From Candidatus Poseidoniaceae archaeon (GTDB taxonomy: Archaea > Thermoplasmatota > Poseidoniia > Poseidoniales > Poseidoniaceae), in NCBI GenBank assembly GCA_029250305.1, contig JAQXFM010000095.1:1-8671 (forward strand): 8,671 nt of DNA. Reading direction: 5' to 3'. A program made the translations under genes and the position numbers. The notes below the pieces were generated by a model. It did no database searches. It was not told the origin of the DNA and saw only the letters and a list, made by a program, of their open reading frames with translations. This document shows, piece by piece, positions 1 to 6,861 of this stretch. Position 1 is the stretch's first letter. Each line of letters starts with the position of its first letter.

Positions 1-3000
1 CTTGCACCTGCTCTGTAACGAGCCAGTTGAACCACCCGTCCATCGTTGCGGCGACTTCGTTGAGAGGGAGGTCAGAACTGCCTTGAGCAGCGACCAAGAC
101 ATTGAACACGAATTCCATCAAGACGATGATTGATGCGCCGATGAGCATGCCCTTGTTGTTGCCAACGCCACCGATGATGAACGCAGCCCAAACGAGGAAG
201 GTCGTCTTTGATGGGGACATGAACGAGGGTTGGAATCCGGTCAGTTTCCAAGCCCAGAGCGCGCCAGCGAAGGCCGCAATCGAAGCTCCAAGTGCAAGGC
301 TCGCTGCTTTGTGTCGAAGGACATCGTGACCGTGGTGTTGAGCCACTTCCTCGTCTTCGCGGATGGCGCGAAGAATGCGCCCCCATGGGGAGGCCAGCAC
401 TGTGTTCAACAGCCACCATGATGCAATCAAGCCGAGAACACCGATGGTTGCTAAGACAAACATGTAGGGCGCAGGCTGGCCAAGGCTGAGCCATTCGCCA
501 ATCGTTACAGCCATGCTATCGATGCCTTCTGCCCTCGAACACGCAACTGGCGATAGGGGGACACCGCTCGCATCGACGGGTGTATTCGAACCGCAGAACC
601 ACCATTCTTGGAGCGGAAGTTTGTACCGTGAGATACCAACAGCACTGCCCCAAGAGCCTGCTCGTAGGAGCGGCTCGCCACTCAGCAACACCCGAACGAT
701 TTCACCGAGTGAGATGGTAATGATTGCGAAGTAATCGCTGCGCAATCGGGCGGTTGGGTAAGCAAGGAACCATCCTGCGATCGCACCAATAAGCATTGAG
801 AACAGGACGGCGTAGACGATTGGCCAGTCGTAGCCATGCAACTCTTTTGGTGCAGTGAGGATGCCAACCACAATGGCTCCAATCGAAGCGAAGAAGATGA
901 CACCGAAATTCAACTGTCCTGTGATTCCTGTGTGCAGGTTGAGAGAAAGAGCAAGAATTGCAAAAATCGCAAATGTAACCAGCACATTGGAGAGTTGGAG
1001 TGTCTTTACGAAGCTCGCCTGATCGGAATCGGCAACTGGAAGCCAGTAAATCAAGGCAAGCATGACGACTGCCAAGACACCGAACAACAGCCATGAACCA
1101 TTTTCACTTTCACGGCCATACGGCATCTTTAGTTTTTCAAGGACTGATGTTCGTCGTTCGATGTACGAGGTGGAGACTTTGCTGGTTGAGGACTTTGCAG
1201 CACGATGAGCAGCCACGGCAATGAATCCGATTTTTGAGTCAATGGCTCCGGTGATGTTGCGCCAGGCTTTACCGGCGCTTTCAGTTACATTCGCATAGCC
1301 TGCAGATAGGCTTGAGGTGGCGTTTGAGATCTTTGTTGACGGTTGGATTTCCTCGCCTCGGAAAGCATGGTAGGCTTCCCGCCAAGCAATGAGGTAGAGG
1401 AGAATCGGAACGGTCGGCCATATAAGCACGCCCAGGTTTGTCATCGAACCTACCAACGCTTGTTCAAATTGCATCAGTGAAAGCCACGCTTCTTGTTGTT
1501 CGGCCAAGAGGCCGCTCGGTGCATGGGCCAACGACAAGGTCGAGTCTCCACCCGTGAGTGTGTTCTTCACGGAATCATTCGCAATGGAGTTCTCCTTCAC
1601 GAAAGAACTGAATTTGAAAACGATGTACGCAATGAAGGTTGAAAGAGCGTAGCGCTGACCTCGCAAGTTGTTTCGAACGCTGAAATGGTGAAGGCCTGTC
1701 GGTGCAAGGAAAATTCCAAGCCATGTTGCACGCTTTGTGTTCGGGGTGAAGTCTTCTTCAGCCCGGGTCCGAATGCGCTTGATTTTCCAATTATCAAAGG
1801 CATCACCAATGCCTTTTGGCATGATGAGAAGGATCGCAATGATCATGATGTACGGCATGACTTCAGCCAAGTTAGCATAATTCGACCGTTCCAACGGCGT
1901 TCCAATTCCCATCAAAATCGGCGAAGAGACTGAACGGACAAAGCCGATGAGTAAGGCCCCAACCACTGCGCCACGTACCGAACCAATGGTACCCAGAACA
2001 ATAACGGCAAAGGCCGGTAGAAGAAGCGTGAACCCTGTCTCAGGACTGTAACGTATGGTCATCGCGAAGATGGCCCCGCCAAGTCCTGAAATCCCTGCCG
2101 AAAGGAACGCACTGGTCATGTGAACGCGCTCGACGTTGATTCCACAACTTGCGGCGAGTTCGGGGTTGTCTGCGACAGCTCGCATTCGACGGCCTAAGCG
2201 GGTTTTTGTTAGCAAAAGCAGCAACAGACCGACGGACGCAAAGATCACAAATGGCATGGCTGCGTTGTAGTAGGTGTAATTTGCAGTCAAGTCAGTGACA
2301 CAATCTGCGCCAACTGAATAGACATCAGTGAGAGGCTTTGAGCCTTCGGTGACGATTTTCTCGTAGACTGGGGATCCGTCCGCAGCGGTCCCTGTCTGTT
2401 CACATGCACCGTAGGAGTATGTTTCTCCAGAGGCCAGCGAACGGTCGCCAAGGTTGAGTTTGGTGAGGAGGGTTGGCGCTTCGAACCGTTGCTCGCGGGC
2501 AATGCGCCAATCGATGTCAGGCTCAAACAGTTTCGTGCCTGCACCGAAGCGGAGGTAGACGATGGCACGAAGAATAAGCGCTACACCGAGCGAAGCAATC
2601 ATCATCACATCGGCGCTTGATTTACGATCACGGAAGCCTCTGAAAACGAGGCGGTCGATGATGACGCCCGCAAGCCCAGTGAGAACAAAGGCACCTAAGA
2701 GCGTCCACAGAAGAACAGTCCATACCAAGACGCCGTCTTTAGGCGTGGATACAAGTGGGAAGAAATAATCCATCCACATGATCATCACGGCTACATACAT
2801 ACCGAGCATGAAGAACTCGCTTTGAGCGAAGTTTCCGTAGCGTTGGACGCTGTAGGTGAGGGTACAACCAACGGCGATTGCAAGGTATGTCGATGACCAT
2901 GTGAGGGTGCTGAACCCAATGGAACTAAGATTCAGATAGATGGTTGCACTTGTGCCAAGCCCAATCATGAGCAGTTCAATGGTGAACAACACGGTGAGCA

Positions 3001-3313
3001 GCAGAAACAGCGGTGAAAAGATCATCAGCGCTGCCCGGAACTTGCCGTGTGGCACGTCGTCGAAGACGATCTTCACCAGCATGAAGCCCATTGAGATGAG
3101 TTGAACGGATTGTCCAAGCCACACCATGTCGTTTGGCAGATTGCCAAACAAGAGGGCGTCGAGGCCGTTACCAATACCTGATTGGTAAAGCAGTCCGATG
3201 ATTGCATCCAATGATACAATGGCAGCGATCAGGAGGCGGCGACGCAGCCTCGACATCTCTTGCCAGCGCTGCAGGATGGACTCAGAGGGGGTTGATTCCT
3301 TCTCTAAGTCCAT
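1..3313 (-). CDS. Fused LivH-LivM branched-chain amino-acid type ABC permease, C-terminus outside window
   Basis: One open frame runs from ATG at 3313 to the left edge without a stop; I checked it codon by codon and it gives 1104 visible residues. Residues about 120-505 are a LivH permease: the segment around 145-175 carries YGNFAQSEFFMLG (compare NFAHG-x-MLGAY of LivH), 367-383 carries TRLGRRMRAVADNP, and the domain ends near PKGIGD (499-504). Residues about 741-1104 are LivM: LNLHTGITGQLNFG (791-804), YPTARLRSDYFAI then LGEIVRVLL (852-877), and SPWGRILRAIREDEE (975-989), the usual ATPase-coupling loop. Between them lie a hydrophobic TM2-like module and a polar linker (525-740); residues 1-119 are an extra membrane-rich N-terminal extension. 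It should form both halves of the translocation pore with the upstream binding lipoprotein. GGAGG lies 10 nt before the ATG. LivM normally continues for some tens of residues past the point where the window ends, so the true end, and any further fusion, cannot be seen. Confidence 0.93.
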   Translation of the reverse strand, partial: MDLEKESTPSESILQRWQEMSRLRRRLLIAAIVSLDAIIGLLYQSGIGNGLDALLFGNLPNDMVWLGQSVQLISMGFMLVKIVFDDVPHGKFRAALMIFSPLFLLLTVLFTIELLMIGLGTSATIYLNLSSIGFSTLTWSSTYLAIAVGCTLTYSVQRYGNFAQSEFFMLGMYVAVMIMWMDYFFPLVSTPKDGVLVWTVLLWTLLGAFVLTGLAGVIIDRLVFRGFRDRKSSADVMMIASLGVALILRAIVYLRFGAGTKLFEPDIDWRIAREQRFEAPTLLTKLNLGDRSLASGETYSYGACEQTGTAADGSPVYEKIVTEGSKPLTDVYSVGADCVTDLTANYTYYNAAMPFVIFASVGLLLLLLTKTRLGRRMRAVADNPELAASCGINVERVHMTSAFLSAGISGLGGAIFAMTIRYSPETGFTLLLPAFAVIVLGTIGSVRGAVVGALLIGFVRSVSSPILMGIGTPLERSNYANLAEVMPYIMIIAILLIMPKGIGDAFDNWKIKRIRTRAEEDFTPNTKRATWLGIFLAPTGLHHFSVRNNLRGQRYALSTFIAYIVFKFSSFVKENSIANDSVKNTLTGGDSTLSLAHAPSGLLAEQQEAWLSLMQFEQALVGSMTNLGVLIWPTVPILLYLIAWREAYHAFRGEEIQPSTKISNATSSLSAGYANVTESAGKAWRNITGAIDSKIGFIAVAAHRAAKSSTSKVSTSYIERRTSVLEKLKMPYGRESENGSWLLFGVLAVVMLALIYWLPVADSDQASFVKTLQLSNVLVTFAIFAILALSLNLHTGITGQLNFGVIFFASIGAIVVGILTAPKELHGYDWPIVYAVLFSMLIGAIAGWFLAYPTARLRSDYFAIITISLGEIVRVLLSGEPLLRAGSWGSAVGISRYKLPLQEWWFCGSNTPVDASGVPLSPVACSRAEGIDSMAVTIGEWLSLGQPAPYMFVLATIGVLGLIASWWLLNTVLASPWGRILRAIREDEEVAQHHGHDVLRHKAASLALGASIAAFAGALWAWKLTGFQPSFMSPSKTTFLVWAAFIIGGVGNNKGMLIGASIIVLMEFVFNVLVAAQGSSDLPLNEVAATMDGWFNWLVTEQVQ
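1574..1741 (-). other. TM2-like hydrophobic module inside the permease (part of LivH-LivM linker)
   Basis: This encodes residues about 525-580, which belong to neither LivH nor LivM. A basic start (NTKRA) is followed by WLGIFLAPTGLHHF (531-544), a polar turn with RNNLRG, and a second hydrophobic stretch ALSTFIAYIVFKF. The spacing hydrophobic-GxHxF-polar-RG-hydrophobic resembles the TM2 domain (Pfam PF05154), whose hallmark is G-x-H-R-F-Y-x-G. A third hydrophobic segment, LGVLIWPTVPILLYLIAW (627-644), follows after a polar loop. The family assignment is by eye only and could be coincidence; that this is extra membrane sequence between two permease domains is seen directly. Confidence 0.45.
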
Positions 3314-3320
3314 CCTAACA

Positions 3321-3368
3321 TAGCCTCCGCACTTGTTTGGTCACCCTGACTTCTCAGCCAGGAGGCTA
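3321..3368 (-). repeat. 8-bp inverted repeat that covers the Shine-Dalgarno of the permease gene
   Basis: The left arm TAGCCTCC (3321-3328) and right arm GGAGGCTA (3361-3368) are perfect complements separated by 32 nt. In the minus-strand transcript the downstream arm is GGAGGCUA, which contains the Shine-Dalgarno of the permease gene. The upstream arm can also form two small 4-bp hairpins of its own (GGCT/AGCC pairs at 3364-3375 and 3356-3367), so alternative folds compete. This suggests, but does not prove, reduced translation of the permease relative to the binding protein. Confidence 0.45.
3324..3328 (-). promoter_or_regulatory. Shine-Dalgarno GGAGG for the permease gene
   Basis: GGAGG on the minus strand stands 10 nt before the ATG at 3313. 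It supports that start; the frame stays open only up to a TGA at 3341-3343 and offers no better ATG upstream. It lies inside the inverted repeat described for 3321-3368. Confidence 0.6.
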
Positions 3369-3398
3369 AAAAGCCGTGGAACTCAAGTGCTAACGGGA

Positions 3399-5633
3399 TC
3401 AAGCAGCGTTGTCTTGAACACCGTCTGCAACAGTCCAGTACTTGGTACAGGTGAATGTACCATCGTCAGTAGCGGCTGCAGCGTAGCCACAGATATCGTA
3501 TCCTGCTCCACCAACGTCACCGTTGGTCAAGAAGGTGTGAAGTCCGCTTGCGCCTTCGTATGCAGTTCCTGTGGTTGCAATTGAAGTCGACATTGCTGTG
3601 CTGTCAAGTTGGTGAGCTGCTCCAATCATCATGATTGAGTCGTAGCTGGTTAGGTCGTATGCCTTGATTGAACTGATGTTCGATGCATCGTAGCGTGCTT
3701 CGAAGTCGCCGAAGGAAGATCCTGCACGAGGTGTGGTCACGTAGAGGCCGTCAGCAGCGACATCGTCACTGAGTTCTTCAAGAAGTCCTTCACCAGCTGG
3801 TCCGTCGCCAGAGAAGAGCATGATGTCAAGTCCTTGGGTCGAGATCTCGTTGAGAATCATTGCTGCGTCAGTAACGTAGGACACCATGAAGATGGAGTCA
3901 CAGCCAGCATCAGCGATTTGGGTGATTTCAGAAGCAATGCTCGTTGCGGTTTCTGCATATCCAATCTTTTGGCACAGTGTTCCGTTCCAAGCATCTTCGA
4001 TTGCGTCAGCGAATCCAGAGCCATAGTCGTTGGTCATGTGGATGATTGCAGGGTTGGTAGCGCCCATTTCTTCCATCATTGCAGCTGCAGCTGGTCCTTG
4101 AATTGCATCGGATGGAACGATACGGAAGAAGTCAGGGTACGCAGATGCGTTGCTGAGGGATGGGTTGGTGGATGCGTAGGAAATCATTGGGATTCCTGCA
4201 GCGGAAAGCACTGCGTTAGCAGACATGGTTGCACCAGAGCATGCGGCGCCGCCAACAGCGATGACACCAGAGTCAACGAGGGTCTGTGCAGCAGCAGCAG
4301 CAGCGGTACCGTCACAGCCGGAGTCAACTTCGACGAGTTGGTACTCGAAGCCCATTGCGCCGTATGCAGCGTTAAGATCAACGATTGCTTGCTGTGCTCC
4401 GTATTGGAAACCAGCAGCGTCTTGTGCGAGAGGACCGGTCAATGGATTCATGAATCCAAGTTTGATGACGGTCTTCGGGATTGTGACGCCGTCTGCAACA
4501 GTCCAGTAGGCGTTGCACTCGTATGCGCCGTCTTCTGCGCCGGTAGCGGAGTAGGTGCAGATGTCGTAACCTGCGCCGCCAACGTCGCCGTTTGTGAGGA
4601 AGGTGTGAAGTCCACTTGCGCCTTCGTATCCGGTTCCGACGGAACGGATTGAAGCGTCAAGGTCAGCAGCGTTGGCGTTGTGTGCCTTTCCAATAATGGA
4701 AACTGCGTCGTAGGAGGTCAAAACGTATTGCTTGATGCTCGGGATTCCTGCAGCATCGTAGCGGGCTTCGAAGTCACCAAAGGAAGATCCTGCACGAGGT
4801 GCGGTCACCTTGAGGGAGCTTGCAACAGTGTCGTCGCTGAGTTCCACAAGCAATCCTTCGCCAGCAGGTCCGTCGCCAGAGAAGAGCATTATTGAGAGGT
4901 TCTGTGCTGCAACTTCGTTGAGAATGAGTGCTGCGTCGGTCACGTAGGAGACCATGAAGACTGCGTCGCAGCCTGCGCTAGCGATTTGAGAAACTTCAGC
5001 GGAAACATCGGTTGTGGTTTCTGCGTAGCCAATCTTTGCACAAACATCGCCAGTCCATGCGTCTTCGATTGCGTCAGCAAATCCGGAGCCGTAATCGTTG
5101 GTCATGTGGAGAATTGCTGGGTTGGTGGCTTGTGCGTCAACCATCATTGCGGCTGCAGCAGGTCCTTGGATTGCGTCGCTAGGAACGACACGGAAGAAGT
5201 CAGGGTAAGCGGTAGCGTCACTCAAACTTGGGTTGGTGGATGCGTAGGAAATCATTGGGATTCCTGCAGCAGACAACACGGCGTTAGCAGCCATTGAAGC
5301 ACCGGAGCAAGCTGCTCCAGCAACGGCGACAACGTTTGCGTCGACAAGGGATTGTGCAGCAGCGGCACCAACGGTACCGTCGCAACCTGAATCAGCAACA
5401 ACCAGTTCGAAAACGGTTCCGTCGGCTGCATTCAAGTCGACAACTGCTTGTTGTCCACCGTACTCGAATCCAGCAGCGTCTTGGGCCAGTGGGCCGGTTG
5501 CTGGGTTCAAGAATCCGATTTTAACAACGTTTTGAGTTGGTTCAGTGGTTTCATCTTCATTGCCCACACAGCCAGCAAGGGCTGCAGACATGAAGGTCAA
5601 AGTTAGCAGGGCGGTTAATAGTTTTCGATTCAT
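3399..5633 (-). CDS. Tandem two-domain LivK-type substrate-binding lipoprotein
   Basis: This is the extracytoplasmic receptor of the ABC importer. A basic N-terminus (MNRK), a hydrophobic stretch and the lipobox LAGC put the lipidated cysteine at residue 22. An E/T-rich tether follows, then two complete type I periplasmic-binding domains, about 37-383 and 390-739. By eye the two copies are roughly three-quarters identical. Both keep the ligand-pocket signatures of LivJ/LivK proteins: GAACSGA, SYASTNPSLS, NDYGSGFADA, VSYVTDAA and FSGDGPAGEGLL. Each has six cysteines at matching places, suggesting three disulfides per domain. Single-domain LivK proteins are about half this length. I chose ATG 5633; an in-frame TTG at 5639 would add two residues but leaves only 1 nt to the GGAAG Shine-Dalgarno, against 7 nt for the ATG. 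It is followed by the permease gene after 85 nt. The ligand is probably hydrophobic or branched-chain amino acids, but amides, urea or other amino acids are also used in this family. Confidence 0.93.
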   Translation of the reverse strand: MNRKLLTALLTLTFMSAALAGCVGNEDETTEPTQNVVKIGFLNPATGPLAQDAAGFEYGGQQAVVDLNAADGTVFELVVADSGCDGTVGAAAAQSLVDANVVAVAGAACSGASMAANAVLSAAGIPMISYASTNPSLSDATAYPDFFRVVPSDAIQGPAAAAMMVDAQATNPAILHMTNDYGSGFADAIEDAWTGDVCAKIGYAETTTDVSAEVSQIASAGCDAVFMVSYVTDAALILNEVAAQNLSIMLFSGDGPAGEGLLVELSDDTVASSLKVTAPRAGSSFGDFEARYDAAGIPSIKQYVLTSYDAVSIIGKAHNANAADLDASIRSVGTGYEGASGLHTFLTNGDVGGAGYDICTYSATGAEDGAYECNAYWTVADGVTIPKTVIKLGFMNPLTGPLAQDAAGFQYGAQQAIVDLNAAYGAMGFEYQLVEVDSGCDGTAAAAAAQTLVDSGVIAVGGAACSGATMSANAVLSAAGIPMISYASTNPSLSNASAYPDFFRIVPSDAIQGPAAAAMMEEMGATNPAIIHMTNDYGSGFADAIEDAWNGTLCQKIGYAETATSIASEITQIADAGCDSIFMVSYVTDAAMILNEISTQGLDIMLFSGDGPAGEGLLEELSDDVAADGLYVTTPRAGSSFGDFEARYDASNISSIKAYDLTSYDSIMMIGAAHQLDSTAMSTSIATTGTAYEGASGLHTFLTNGDVGGAGYDICGYAAAATDDGTFTCTKYWTVADGVQDNAA
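3417..4466 (-). repeat. Second copy of the internal binding-domain duplication
   Basis: It encodes the membrane-distal domain of the lipoprotein and matches 4485-5525 as a direct repeat. The offset is 1059 nt at the domain start and 1068 nt after a 9-nt (three-codon) insertion near the second strand of the domain. One tract, 4161-4202, is identical over 42 nt to 5229-5270 and covers the SYASTNPSL pocket loop. Confidence 0.9.
4485..5525 (-). repeat. First copy of the internal binding-domain duplication
   Basis: It encodes the membrane-proximal binding domain, directly after the lipobox tether. It is three codons shorter than the second copy. Both copies end in the same YWTVADGV motif, and a short TIPKT connector joins them. 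Confidence 0.9.
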
Positions 5634-5640
5634 AGTCAAT

Positions 5641-5645
5641 CTTCC
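5641..5645 (-). promoter_or_regulatory. Shine-Dalgarno GGAAG for the binding lipoprotein
   Basis: GGAAG on the minus strand lies 7 nt before ATG 5633 but only 1 nt before the alternative TTG 5639, so it favours the ATG start. It would fall within the first nucleotides of a transcript started from the TATA-like box at 5670-5675. Confidence 0.45.
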
Positions 5646-5669
5646 GTAACTTCTTACAACAATCGCCCG

Positions 5670-5675
5670 TTTATA
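5670..5675 (-). promoter_or_regulatory. Archaeal TATA-like box (TATAAA) for the liv operon
   Basis: TATAAA on the minus strand starts 42 nt before ATG 5633. With the usual archaeal spacing, transcription would start near 5646 and leave a leader of about 13 nt that contains the GGAAG ribosome site. It sits in the 85-nt gap after the acetyltransferase gene, so the transporter probably has its own promoter. No convincing purine-rich BRE precedes it. Confidence 0.5.
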
Positions 5676-5707
5676 GAAGCATCCCCGATAGTCATAGGGC
5701 CCTCACG

Positions 5708-5720
5708 AATGTTGAACATT
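5708..5720. repeat. 13-bp palindrome at the end of the acetyltransferase gene
   Basis: AATGTT-g-AACATT is a perfect 6-bp inverted repeat around one central base and overlaps the stop codon of the acetyltransferase gene. It lies just upstream of the liv TATA-like box, so it could be an operator for a dimeric regulator or merely a weak hairpin. A second palindrome, AGGGCCCT (5696-5703), lies between it and the box. Confidence 0.35.
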
Positions 5721-6249
5721 AGGCGTCAGGTTCGGAAGAACCTTCCAATTCGATTTCAAAGAGGTACACCTTTCCGTCGTTGTAGTGTGACGGAAGACCG
5801 GTTGTGTCCTCAAGTTCGACGGGATCAAGAAGCGTGAATCCGTGAGATGTGTAAACCTGAATCAAGCCTTCGTTATGACCAACCGTGTCGAGGCGAATGA
5901 ACTGAATTGGCCCACCTGAATAGAGGTTTTTCGCCCATTCAACAATGTTCCCTACGAACCCTCGGCCCCTGAACTGAGGATGGTTTGCGATCCGGTGAAT
6001 GAACACGGAAGGCTGATTGCTTCGTTCCCCCCAAATTTGAGGGTCCTCAAATGCCACAACCCAAACACATACGATTTGTCCTTGGTGAACCATTTTCCAC
6101 TGACGTCCTTCTGAGAGTTCCTGTTTGACGAGGTTCCGGTCAATCGTTGGCCACTGCGTCATGTTTTTTGATGCCTGGAGCGCTGTAGCTGCATCGTAAA
6201 GCGATAGAATTTGGTCGATATCGGCCAACTTACTTTGCGTGATTTCCAT
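5719..6249 (-). CDS. GNAT-family N-acetyltransferase
   Basis: It is a 176-aa GCN5-related acetyltransferase that should move an acetyl group from acetyl-CoA to an amine; the acceptor cannot be told. Counting from ATG 6249, the N-terminal strand and helix (MEITQSKLADIDQILSLYDAA) are typical of the fold. Motif A is at about 84-102 with the pyrophosphate loop QFRGRG (92-97), matching Q/R-x-x-G-x-G/A. A motif B-like end (NEGLIQVYTSHGF, 126-138) includes the usual Y-x-x-x-G-F. The frame is open upstream to a GTG at 6303, which would add 18 residues with no homology value and no ribosome site; ATG 6249 begins exactly where the fold begins and has a weak GGTG upstream. It follows the alkyltransferase gene by 93 nt with no promoter-like element between them, so co-transcription is likely. 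Confidence 0.82.
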   Translation of the reverse strand: MEITQSKLADIDQILSLYDAATALQASKNMTQWPTIDRNLVKQELSEGRQWKMVHQGQIVCVWVVAFEDPQIWGERSNQPSVFIHRIANHPQFRGRGFVGNIVEWAKNLYSGGPIQFIRLDTVGHNEGLIQVYTSHGFTLLDPVELEDTTGLPSHYNDGKVYLFEIELEGSSEPDA

Positions 6250-6342
6250 GCCAGCACCACAGGTACGCTGTCCGTTGAAGGACGCACTCTTCCCATCACC
6301 CACCGACTGATTAGTTTTGCTTGGCAGTGTGTTCAGTGGCCA

Positions 6343-6645
6343 TCAAGCATCTGTTCGAGGGAATGTAACGCCTTCTTCGAGGAGAAGGTTTCGTTTTGTG
6401 TCCACGCCACCGGGGCCGCTGTAACCGCCCAACCCGCCGTCTGTTCGTACCACTCGATGGCAAGGAACCTCAGGAATGTATGGGTTTTTTGCACATGCAT
6501 TTGCTACGGCGCGCGCCGAGTGAGGGTGTCCGATCTGGCGGGCGATTTCTGAATAGGTCCGCACCTCGCCTCGAGGTATATCTTTCAACGCCTTCCAGAC
6601 TTTGATCTGAAAAACTGTACCACGCAATGCTGGTTGATCGGCCAT
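6343..6645 (-). CDS. Single-domain O6-alkylguanine-DNA alkyltransferase (MGMT/Ogt C-terminal domain)
   Basis: It is a suicide DNA-repair protein family that transfers alkyl groups from O6-alkylguanine to its own cysteine. The 100-aa product is almost only the DNA-binding/catalytic domain (PF01035): TVFQIKVWKAL at 10-20, GEVRTYSEIA at 26-35 (recognition helix region), RAVANA at 45-50 with the arginine-finger position R45, PCHRVV at 61-66 with acceptor Cys62 and His63, and a glycine-rich LGGYSGPGGVDTK followed by LLLEEG. The N-terminal domain of typical Ogt/MGMT proteins (150-200 aa) is absent. The length resembles alkyltransferase-like (ATL) proteins, but those have tryptophan or alanine in place of the cysteine; here the cysteine is present, so it should be catalytic. 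No Shine-Dalgarno is seen; a GATAAA element 29 nt upstream suggests a leaderless transcript. A TAA at 6670-6672 closes the frame upstream. Confidence 0.9.
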   Translation of the reverse strand: MADQPALRGTVFQIKVWKALKDIPRGEVRTYSEIARQIGHPHSARAVANACAKNPYIPEVPCHRVVRTDGGLGGYSGPGGVDTKRNLLLEEGVTFPRTDA

Positions 6646-6668
6646 GCGCTTACCACGGCCCGCGTTTC

Positions 6669-6674
6669 TTTATC
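6669..6674 (-). promoter_or_regulatory. TATA-like GATAAA for the alkyltransferase (leaderless)
   Basis: GATAAA on the minus strand begins exactly 29 nt before the A of ATG 6645 and is preceded by GGCAAATG, which fits a purine/A-rich BRE. Archaeal start sites lie about 26 nt from the TATA centre, so the transcript should begin at or within a base or two of the start codon. Confidence 0.42.
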
Positions 6675-6861
6675 CATTTGCCAGACCTGTTCGGTAATGG
6701 TTCGATCTCATTTTTTGGAAAGAATGATGGTCAATTTAGGAGGAGAACTCACGCGTCGGTAGGCACGAACAGGGCAGACGGCAACCCCTTGTATTCGCGA
6801 AACTCGTTTAAATGGGCTTTATGGACAAACCCTTGGGGATATGCCTGAATTATACCTGCAC

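Noticed and set aside
72..494. Minus-strand frame of 140 codons and other short frames in 1-3313
   Set aside because: They overlap the fused permease frame, which has continuous LivH/LivM homology; none shows a domain or plausible start.
3356..3375. Small hairpins after the lipoprotein gene as a terminator
   Set aside because: Stems are only 4 bp, and the permease gene follows after 85 nt with no separate promoter visible; a full terminator is unlikely.
3834..4652. Plus-strand open frame of 272 codons, cysteine-rich
   Set aside because: It lies antisense within the second and part of the first binding-domain copy, whose minus-strand frame has clear homology and repeat structure. The open frame is a by-product of the codon use of that gene.
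5634..5639. TTG 5639 as start of the binding lipoprotein
   Set aside because: It leaves only 1 nt to the GGAAG Shine-Dalgarno, while ATG 5633 has 7 nt and gives a normal MNRK signal-peptide head.
6250..6303. Longer acetyltransferase start at GTG 6303
   Set aside because: The extra 18 residues precede the start of the GNAT fold and no ribosome site or TATA-like element is spaced for it. ATG 6249 is preferred, though the GTG cannot be excluded.
6696..6712. tRNA T-arm-like stem-loop (AATGG-TTCGATC-TCATT)
   Set aside because: The arm pairs well, but no matching acceptor stem, anticodon arm or D-arm exists at the right distance upstream, so it is chance.
6627..6848. Plus-strand frame of 73 codons across the divergent region
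   Set aside because: It starts antisense inside the alkyltransferase gene and its product has no recognisable domain or signal.
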